In this document: positions 19,001 through 25,724 of the stretch, one piece after another
How positions within the stretch are numbered: position 1 is the first letter of the stretch
Layout of the letters: each line of letters opens with the position of its first letter
Assembly: GCA_000695325.1 (NCBI GenBank)
Contig: AVPN01000493.1
Span: forward strand, 10,423 to 36,146
DNA: 25,724 nucleotides
Origin: Pleurobrachia bachei
Taxonomy: Eukaryota; Ctenophora; Tentaculata; Cydippida; Pleurobrachiidae
Reading direction: 5' to 3'
The notes under the pieces: model-generated
Told to the model about the DNA's origin: nothing
The model's database searches: none
What the model saw: only the letters and a program-made list of their open reading frames with translations
Translations under genes and position numbers: made by a program

Positions 19001-21629
19001 TATGATAATGTTAAGAAGGAGCAACTTTACGGAAGCTGCAAATGCCCTAAAGCACTTTGAAAAGCAAAACACGAAGATTGCATCTCATGCTGCGAATAAC
19101 CTGAGTTTCCTGTACTTCCAGAAGGGAGAACTTGAGGCTGCTGAAAAGTAAGTTACCATAGCAACACAAACACGCCACACGGGTTGTCATGTCTGTGCAT
19201 ATCACACTAGTATCTTTACATTCTCTCTGAGCTTCTAGAATGAATATTGAATATATTACAGCTGTTGTATTTCTACTCGTCATTCGTCTTTCTACTCTCT
19301 TCTTTTCACTTTCTGGGTTCGTAGTATTCAACCTGCACGTGGGGTCAGAGCCCCTGATATGACTTAGGGGTACGTTAAGATTCAGCTTCGCCCCTCCCAA
19401 CATGTGGCACACTCCATGTTAGCCCCCTGTCACTCCCATGGTATATATATTAACCGCCCCATGGTATATTTTGACCGCCATCTCTCACTTCCCAGGTACG
19501 TGGATGAATCAGTACAAAACGACCTGTACAATTACCGAGCGTATGTGAATAAGGGGAACGTCCTGTATGCTAAGGGTCGGTACCAGGAAGCTGCCGGTTA
19601 CTATAATGGTGCAATAGCCATAGAATCAGGTGATTATTAACTGGATTTACTTGGATTTCATGAGTCAATTTGTTTAGTTTGGTGATTTGGAACTATCGGA
19701 ATCTTCCCGAATTCAAACTGCCTGAAAGAACAAAATAAACGTCTCACCTAACTTATCTCTCCCCTCTCCCTGCAGACTGTGTAGAGGCACATTACAACAT
19801 GGGTCTGTGTCTAAAATCACTTGGAAGTTACAGAATGGCAGAAAAATCCTTCAGCAAGTACAACTCCATTATCTGTGGTTGTCCCGAGGCGCTCTACCAT
19901 CTTGCTACAATCTCACTAGCACGAGGAGATGTTCCAGAAGCAATCAACAGATTCACCGAGATCTTGTCCCTCATTCCTAACGATCCTTCTGTCTGCGTGG
20001 AGTTATCCAACATCTTCAGGTGGGCGGTGATATTTAGTGTGGCACAGTTTTGGCGGTTTAGTAAAACAATAGGGAACTACACTTTCTTTACAGCTCCAAT
20101 TATTTCCGAATTTCAAATACATAATAACTATAATAATTACGCCCTTTTCCTCAGTGATCAGAGAGATGAAAGTAACGCACTTCAATACATGTTTGAGGCA
20201 TATAAGAGTAATCCTGCCAGTGTCCACGTGCTCAGTTGGATCGCACAGTTTTTCTTTCACCATAAGAACTATGAGAGAGCGGGGCAGTTCTTTGAAAAAG
20301 CCATCCTGGTTAGTAGTATCGGGGAAGAGGCGGGCAGTTACTGGTAATAGAATTGAAAGCTTGAGTTACTTCCTCTCTTCCTTGCGTGTATCAGAATTGA
20401 AGGGGATGGTATAGGGCAGTTACTAGCTGCCTGATGGAAATGTAAACTGCTCTCATAGTTATATATTACCCCCACCAGGTTGAACCCAACGACAGTAAAT
20501 GGTATTTGGCAGTTGGCACATGTCAGTTAAGATCAGGGAACTATCATGATGCCCTAGAAACATACAGGGTGGTTCACGCTAAGTTTCCCAGGGACATAAC
20601 ATGTCTTAGGTCGCTGGTTAAACTAACTCAGGACATGAACTTGAAGGATGCAAAGGTATTTAATGAAAGGAGGTCCTGGGAAGTAAATTTCGTTAGAATT
20701 GATCCATGCAGATTCCAACTAAAGGCTAATAAAGAACCGACCGAATCAGGAAATATGTACTGGTCCCTGATTGACTGAAAACCATTCACGTGACCTAAAT
20801 AACGAGTTTTGATTGGTTGTTTACTTGTTTCGGTCGGTTCCTGAACTAAACCCACGTCAACTTTGCAGATGTACGAGGAGAAGCTGACCACGCTGGAACA
20901 ACAGGTCCACAGTGAGGTAGTGATGACACCTACCTCCCCAACTAAACCTCCTCCCTCAACAACCCCCACTCAGTCCAGTCTATCTGGTCAACTCTCCAGA
21001 ACTAAATCCCGCTCCATCTCAAAACTTCGACGGACAAGCTCCACCAGTGTTGCTAGACCCAAAACTCGCCGAATGACGAAACGGGTAAGTGTTGGCTAGT
21101 CTTATATGAGACCCTCCTCTTCGCACCGGGCCAAAGGTCCGGTGCGGCTACGTGAGGCCGCGTAGCGATGTACAGTCAGTGTATGACAAGTGTTGGCAGG
21201 TGTGTTTATGAAGGAGTCGTGACGTCACTACGACAGAAAGGTGGTCATCTGAGTATTGGTAGTTGCCCCCTGATCTCGCTCCATTCACCAAGTCATAGGC
21301 GTAATGAGAGAAAAAATAACCCCGCTAGAACTAAGAATACCCCTGACTAAGTATTTAAATACTTCAATACGGCAAAAAAACGGCACTTAAAAGTTAAAAA
21401 TACTCTCAGCATATTGAATTTTAAATACTAAATAGCTTTAAAAAACTTTAGCTAAGATACCAATTGACTCTAATAATCCCCCTAGGTAAGTGAAGGAGGG
21501 GTATCTGGTGGGGTTCCCAGTAGTGATTCCTTTGGGGATATGGATCTGAATGAGATGTTACCAGGGTGCTCCCCTGCTTCATCCAGCTCTACTGTACCTG
21601 ACATTAACCTTCCCAATGAGCGGTCCTAA
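16083..21629 (+). CDS. IFT88: IFT88 (Tg737/Polaris), intraflagellar transport TPR protein, 14 exons
   Basis: Exons: 16083-16252, 16913-17118, 17343-17461, 17594-17794, 17952-18122, 18251-18385, 18533-18652, 18834-19147, 19496-19629, 19776-20019, 20155-20308, 20479-20655, 20869-21084, 21486-21629. All introns are GT-AG and phases agree throughout, giving 834 residues (human about 833). The N terminus has DDIYSGFENFGYEGD and RPLTAVRAAGFTKSAG, both diagnostic of IFT88. From exon 3 (LIEECSRDMESGD) onward, tandem TPRs run to LKDAK, including SAQLIAPYIGETE, ALYHLATISLARGD and EKAILVEPNDSKWYLAVG. The tail (exons 13-14) is Ser/Thr/Arg-rich, low in conservation and acidic near DMDLNEM. IFT88 is a core IFT-B subunit binding IFT52/IFT70 and is needed for cilium assembly, so the organism is ciliated. 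Intact throughout. Exon 14 begins with GTAAGTG, identical to the preceding donor. Confidence 0.95.
17466..17574. mobile_element. Foldback element filling IFT88 intron 3
   Basis: Ends GTTGTAGTGTCACA (17466-17479) and TGTGACACTACAAAC (17560-17574) are inverted repeats, 12 bp perfect plus extension across one extra A. An inner pair GCTCAGT and ACTGAGC (about 17480-17486 and 17540-17546) extends the stem. The intron is 132 nt long (17462-17593), so over 80% of it is this element. It starts within four bases of the GT donor. No target duplication identified. Confidence 0.6.
20717..20850. mobile_element. Second copy of the hAT-type MITE, in IFT88 intron 12
   Basis: The core 20731-20843 matches the MITE at 3105-3213 in the same orientation. 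The right end TTCGGTCGGTTCCTG is intact, while the left end reads AAAGAACCGACCGAA instead of CAGGAACCGACCGAA. AACTAAA occurs at 20717-20723 and again at 20844-20850, directly after the right end, and is probably a 7-8 bp target duplication. Seven extra bases (GGCTAAT) separate the left copy from the recognised terminus, so the left end has been altered. The element ends 25 bp before exon 13. Confidence 0.85.
21122..21166. repeat. Two adjacent GC-rich hairpins in IFT88 intron 13
   Basis: CGCACCGGGCC (21122-21132) pairs with GGTCCGGTGCG (21136-21146) with one G-T and loop AAA. Next to it GCTACG (21147-21152) pairs with CGTAGC (21161-21166). The style resembles the hairpin cluster at 347-458. 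The same intron (21085-21485) also has a 16-bp perfect palindrome AAGTATTTAAATACTT at 21349-21364. Confidence 0.75.
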
Positions 21630-21743
21630 CTTGGTCCTTGACAACTGAAAAACAATGTCCCTAGTGACCATTGGAGAACTATAATGTAAAGTGATAGCTG
21701 TACGTGTGTTTACAAACAATACAATACTTTTTGACAGAGTGTT

Positions 21744-21749
21744 TTTATT
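21744..21749 (-). promoter_or_regulatory. Candidate polyadenylation signal for the intronless GPCR
   Basis: AATAAA on the minus strand, 77 nt downstream of the stop at 21826. The gap between the convergent IFT88 and GPCR stops (21630-21825) is only 196 bp, so their 3' UTRs may overlap. Confidence 0.5.
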
Positions 21750-21825
21750 GTAATTTGTACTTATTTTTCCATAATTTTCTATTCAAAACCTCAAAAAATT
21801 GTCCTTTAAATTTGGCACACGTGGT

Positions 21826-22932
21826 TTACACGCCTGAAACAGCAGATGCTGAAACAAGACTTGGAGACATCGTACCATCCTTTCTATTAGCAGTAAAAAT
21901 TCTCTCGCTTCTCATTTGAATCCCTTGCGTCCCCGGAACAGCCGCAGCAGGTCTCACACTACCCGAACTAAGAAACAATGTTAATCTCCTCCTCACACTA
22001 TTCCCCATATCTCTCATCCTCAAGAGATAAAGACAGGGGTTAGAAGCGGCGTTAAGGGCTATAGCCACAACTGTGCTCACATTCCTGAAGTACCGATTCT
22101 CCTTGTCCCAGTTAAAGAAGGGTGTTCCCCCATACAGCTCAACAGCCCCCAACACCTCATAAACCAGTGCGGGGATATTGAATACCACGTACAGTACGGT
22201 AAATAGGATGATGGTGAGGGTGGCAGACCTACGTCTCTCTGCTATCTCCTTGACAATGGTTACCGGGGAGGGTTTACCAAGACCTCTCACACTGAGAACA
22301 CAGGAGACAAGAATCAGGGGCAGGGGAACGACTAGCTCTAGAATGATACCAATCATGTAGAGCAGCGTGAATCCCACACTTCTATATTCATACATCTCAC
22401 CCAGCAGACAGAAGCACTGCACATACTCCGGGTAGTAGGTATAGCGGGTGAACCTGATAAAGGGGATGAGACCCTGGATCAGGAGTGCTGAGAGGAAGAG
22501 AAGGAGTAGAGCGATGATGGTTGAGCGGTGGATCCTTGTGAAGGGGAGGTAGATGACTAGAGTCCGAGTCAGGCTCAGTACAGCCACAAGAAAGATGGAG
22601 TAACGTCCAACTAGGTTCCACAGTACACCCCAGACATCACAAAACAGATGTGACGAGAAGAGGAGAGGGCTCCTGGTGCCAGTTAGATAGGAGAGGGAGA
22701 CAGGGAGGGCTAGGAGGGATGTCAGCAGGTCCGTTACTGTGATCACCGTGTAGATCAGAGCGGACAATTGTCGGGATGCTCGGGGTGCAAAGTATCCTAT
22801 ACTGACAGCGTTACCAACAAATCCAAGTAGAAAGCAAAGTCCCAGGGTCAGGCCGAGGGTGTACTCCAAAGCAGGGGTTGGAGACTTCATAGCTGTAATA
22901 TTGAGGGATGGTATTATAAGGGGAGGGGTCAT
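21826..22932 (-). CDS. Class A (rhodopsin-like) GPCR, intronless
   Basis: A single-exon frame of 368 residues with seven hydrophobic helices: about 24-46 (GN at 40-41, TM1), 57-80 (TD at 67-68, TM2), 99-123 (TM3, with SLTRT in place of DRY), 138-158, 186-214, 235-260 and 285-304 (NPCLY at 298-302, the NPxxY switch). C98 at the top of TM3 and C173 or C175 in the second extracellular loop would form the usual disulphide. NIT at 11-13 is an N-glycosylation site in a short extracellular N terminus. The tail is Ser/Arg-rich. The ligand cannot be inferred. It is paralogous to the three-exon gene upstream (shared WGVxW, VQCFxLLxE and YFRN motifs) but lacks both introns, which suggests retroposition or intron loss. 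Confidence 0.9.
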   Translation of the reverse strand: MTPPLIIPSLNITAMKSPTPALEYTLGLTLGLCFLLGFVGNAVSIGYFAPRASRQLSALIYTVITVTDLLTSLLALPVSLSYLTGTRSPLLFSSHLFCDVWGVLWNLVGRYSIFLVAVLSLTRTLVIYLPFTRIHRSTIIALLLLFLSALLIQGLIPFIRFTRYTYYPEYVQCFCLLGEMYEYRSVGFTLLYMIGIILELVVPLPLILVSCVLSVRGLGKPSPVTIVKEIAERRRSATLTIILFTVLYVVFNIPALVYEVLGAVELYGGTPFFNWDKENRYFRNVSTVVAIALNAASNPCLYLLRMRDMGNSVRRRLTLFLSSGSVRPAAAVPGTQGIQMRSERIFTANRKDGTMSPSLVSASAVSGV

Positions 22933-22979
22933 TCAATGAGAGAGATGTGAAAATGATGGAGGCACCGGTCCCAACATTA

Positions 22980-23029
22980 TATGCAGAGAGTGACATAACG
23001 ATCTTATGCAGAGAGAGACATAACGATCT
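22980..23029. repeat. 25-bp tandem duplication upstream of the intronless GPCR
   Basis: Two head-to-tail copies of TATGCAGAGAGTGACATAAC plus GATCT with one T/A difference, about 50 bp upstream of the GPCR start on the minus strand. I see nothing else in the 22933-23260 intergenic stretch. Confidence 0.9.
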
Positions 23030-23260
23030 AAAGAGGCTGCATCAGTACAGGTTCTTTACCATTTCGTTCCTTGGAGCGCCACCAGGTGTGTCTAGCAATT
23101 CAAAGTAACCTCCTTAGCTCTCAAACAAAGACTTAGACACTCGGTAGAATTAGTTTTGGCTCTTTGTCCCCAGTGTCTAATTAGCCCCCACAATGTAGAT
23201 TATATTCACTTCTTCTCTCAAAGATTGAATTGTTCGGAAAGCAGTGTCAAGCGACTCTTC

Positions 23261-24876
23261 TCAAAGAGCAGTCTGAGAGAAAGTACTAGCGGTTCCGACT
23301 TTATTACGAGGGTTCGTCCACCGTATCCCGCCACCATCTGTCCTCCTCACACAACTCCACTTGGTAACCAACACCACACACCACCTCCTAATTGCACTGA
23401 TCCTCCAGAAGTAGAGGAGACAATTAGCTACTGCATTAATTGCCACCATGTGTACTGCCACAAAGTTCCTAAAGTACAACCCGTTACCATCGAATGATAA
23501 CATTCCCGTGGGTTTGTACAATTCAAATGTTCCCAATATCTCATACACCACCAGGGGTATGTTACATACGAGGTAGAGAATTGTAAACAGAACCACGGTA
23601 ACTGTTGCTGCTGCTTTCTTACAGTTATACCCACCACTACAGCTGCTGCTGCACCCACTTGGTACTTGGCAGGAGGTGTGAAGTTTCACGACTGATAGGA
23701 TACAGGAGACCAGGATAGGTACAATTGGAGCACAATACTCGACCAGGATGAGACATGCATAGAACATGATAAACTCAGGAGATTTTGGGTCAAATATTTC
23801 GTGGAGAAGGGAGAAACATTGGACGCAGGAGCTATTGTAGGAGTATGTTTTTTCATACCAAAACGGGACAAGAGCTTGGAATAGAATCAGTCCGATGTAG
23901 AGGGATGTCAGGATGCGGATTAGTCGCGGTTTCACTTGACGGAATGGGAAGATTAGACAGACTGTCCGTGATATCGTTAGAGTTGCTACCAGAAACACAG
24001 ACAACCTGAAATAATATAGTTACATCAGACACATTTCTTTGTAGGGACATATTCATTTCTGTAATCTGTTTTATTATGCACCATTTAAAAGTGTTTGCCC
24101 GCCAAATGTCAGATAGTCTCCCCTAACTAGGTATTATCCCACTCTACTCCCTCACTTATTCCAAAGCGTCTCATTCTAAATCTATATGCCCTGATGCACC
24201 CAATTTATGCACATCTGGTTTGTTTTAATGTCTCTGACCCCTAAAATGAGGTGATAACCAGCCCTCACTTTCGGGTCGTTTAGATATTCGAACCCGATGT
24301 TTTGGCACCCCAAAGACCAAAGTCACGTTTACCCGCTCAAATCTCAACTTGAACTCTAGTCACGAAACAGTGACGAAGTGAGAGAAGGAGTTGAGTACCA
24401 TGCATGTGTAGAAGTACCTGAACAAAACCAGCCAGGAGACACCCCACAGGTTACAAAAGAAGGTGTTGTCAAATAGGAGTGGTTGTCGATGATAGAAGTA
24501 AGATGCTGTTACGGGCACCATTGAGAGGGAGATTAGGAGGTCAGTTACTGCAATCATGGAGTAGATTAAACCTGAGTGAGAGAAATTAGTAATTATAGTG
24601 TTTTAAAGTGAAGTAAATGTAATATCCCAAATAAAACGCACAAAATTATTAGGAGATATTGATTCTTTAATGAGGTCAAAATGATGATCTGATCATGAGT
24701 CACTTGACACTGTTTCCGCGCTAATTTGAACGAACAATCTAATCTAGCTAACCTGGGGTAAGATGTTTTCGTCTGGAAAAGTAGGAGAGTGCCAGAGCGT
24801 TCCCAGGAACTCCAATTAGTACACAAATCAGAAGGAGCACCCCGTACAACATATCCATCGGCTTATTTACCTCCAT
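23261..24876 (-). CDS. Class A (rhodopsin-like) GPCR, three exons
   Basis: Exons on the minus strand: 24876-24753, 24571-24418 and 24005-23261. Donors are GTTAGC and GTACTT, acceptors CACTCAG and TTTCAG; phases 1 and 2 fit, giving 340 residues. Exon 1 holds TM1 with VPGN. Exon 2 holds TM2 (VTDLLISLSMVP) and the start of TM3 (FFCNLWGVSW). Exon 3 starts with LSVFLVATLTISRTV (TM3 end; SRT replaces DRY) and carries TM4-TM7. The TM7 motif is NCLLY, so the proline of NPxxY is lost, unlike the neighbour. A Cys/Ser/Gly-rich insertion (SGCSSSCSGG) lies in the third intracellular loop. The start MEVNKPMDML gives almost no extracellular N terminus, so an upstream coding exon is possible. Receptor function is inferred; the ligand is unknown. 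Confidence 0.85.
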
Positions 24877-25659
24877 TTCTACTGCAGTTGCAATACAAAA
24901 TAGGTTTACAGACGAGTGTTAGATCAAGTTGGCAGTCAGGAAACTAAAACAAAATCAAGTTTGGTACAAAGGACACAGCAAATACAAAACTCCGACAAAC
25001 AACAGGGACTGTTATAACACAGGGAGATTTTGTAGAATTAAATAATTTTGAAATTTACCGACGCCTATTATGTAACTACGGGAAATCACAGTGTCGGGGG
25101 CGGTACTACAGTAGTAGTATTTATAGATCACCCTGTCAGAGCATTGGCCTGACAGAGATCAGCTGTAGGTACTCATGACTGCAGAGAGAGTTGGAATGTA
25201 TGGATATTAATTAACTGGGATGGTTGTCTACCGAGATGGGAAAGCGGGGAGGGGAACCTTATAGTACATAGATGATTTCGTAGAAATCTACGGGAGTCTC
25301 GGGAGAGGGGAAGCGGGGGAATAATATACTACTAGAGACTATATAAATCTCTAGTCTTTACGTGGCCTGAGCGGGACTGTAAAACACGTGAGACTAGAGA
25401 GCAGCGGGGAGTAACTATAGGACTTAGGAGCTGGTATCATGGTGCTGCAGATGCTTACTAAACTATGACGGGAATGGCATAGTAGTCAAGGGAGGGAGAG
25501 AGAGTCGAGAGAGAGAAAGACAGAGACAGAGATAGATGAAGTATGACAACGACATATTACATGAGGGCCGGTTATTCCCAGATTGACAGTAAGGAACGCA
25601 TAGTAAATGCATAAGATAGACAGAAATTAAAAGTACTCGTTCGACCCCTTTCCGCACTA

Positions 25660-25722
<63 letters not shown>

Positions 25723-25724
25723 CA
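24877..25724. other. Upstream flank of the three-exon GPCR, no gene seen
   Basis: Short foldbacks occur: CGTAGAAATCTACG at about 25279-25292 and ACTAGAGA...TCTCTAGT at about 25331-25354. A GA-rich patch lies at about 25490-25530. From about 25665 to 25718 the sequence is (TC)n at the window edge. The minus-strand frame 25463-25657 has no recognisable similarity. Confidence 0.5.
25665..25718. repeat. (TC)n microsatellite at window end
   Basis: About 27 TC units, with a C-to-T interruption near the end. It is the fourth long TC/GA tract in the window. Confidence 0.95.

Overview
This window is nuclear DNA from a eukaryote, almost certainly an invertebrate metazoan. The evidence is spliced genes with GT-AG introns, orthologues of animal proteins (IFT88, METTL9, an LRSAM1-like LRR protein, rhodopsin-family GPCRs, an EF-hand protein), TTAGGG-type telomere-like repeats, a LINE ORF1-type protein, hAT-type MITEs and very long microsatellites. 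I cannot name the species. The GPCR and TIR gene content would suit a cnidarian, sponge or other early-branching lineage, but that is a guess. Nine Ns at 15094-15102 mark an assembly gap, so local duplications could be haplotype or assembly artefacts.

Layout. (1) 1-960: short tandem repeats, then a dense cluster of nested hairpins (about 312-940). (2) 999-2681, minus strand: a LINE ORF1-type reading frame followed by a second copy of the first exon of an LRSAM1-like gene. (3) 2690-4216: no gene recognised; holds a 109-bp hAT-type MITE with a perfect 8-bp target duplication. (4) 4217-5604, minus: first two exons of the LRSAM1-like gene. (5) 5863-6756, minus: METTL9, a protein-histidine methyltransferase. 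(6) 6990-8520: inverted repeats around a perfect (TCTA)157 array, then degenerate telomere-like repeats. (7) 8665-15178, plus: an unusual family of proteins built from Tudor-like barrels, repeated TIR-like domains each followed by a GxW beta-rich module, and a C-terminal TIR with a SARM1-type glutamate. The first part carries an in-frame stop and the second part is present as a 2,234-bp tandem duplication. (8) 15305-15649, plus: a two-EF-hand protein resembling swiprosin/EFHD. (9) 16083-21629, plus: a complete 14-exon IFT88 gene, which I reconstructed exon by exon with all phases consistent (834 aa). (10) 21826-24876, minus: two related class A GPCR genes, one intronless and one with three exons. 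(11) 24877-25724: no gene seen; ends in a (TC)n tract.

The genes are neighbours rather than a pathway: a ciliary transport subunit, a methyltransferase, receptors and a probable innate-immunity or NAD-related TIR family. The most unusual element is the TIR/GxW-module family at 8665-15178. Next come the cloverleaf-like hairpin element at 312-494, and an IFT88 intron that consists almost entirely of an inverted-repeat element.
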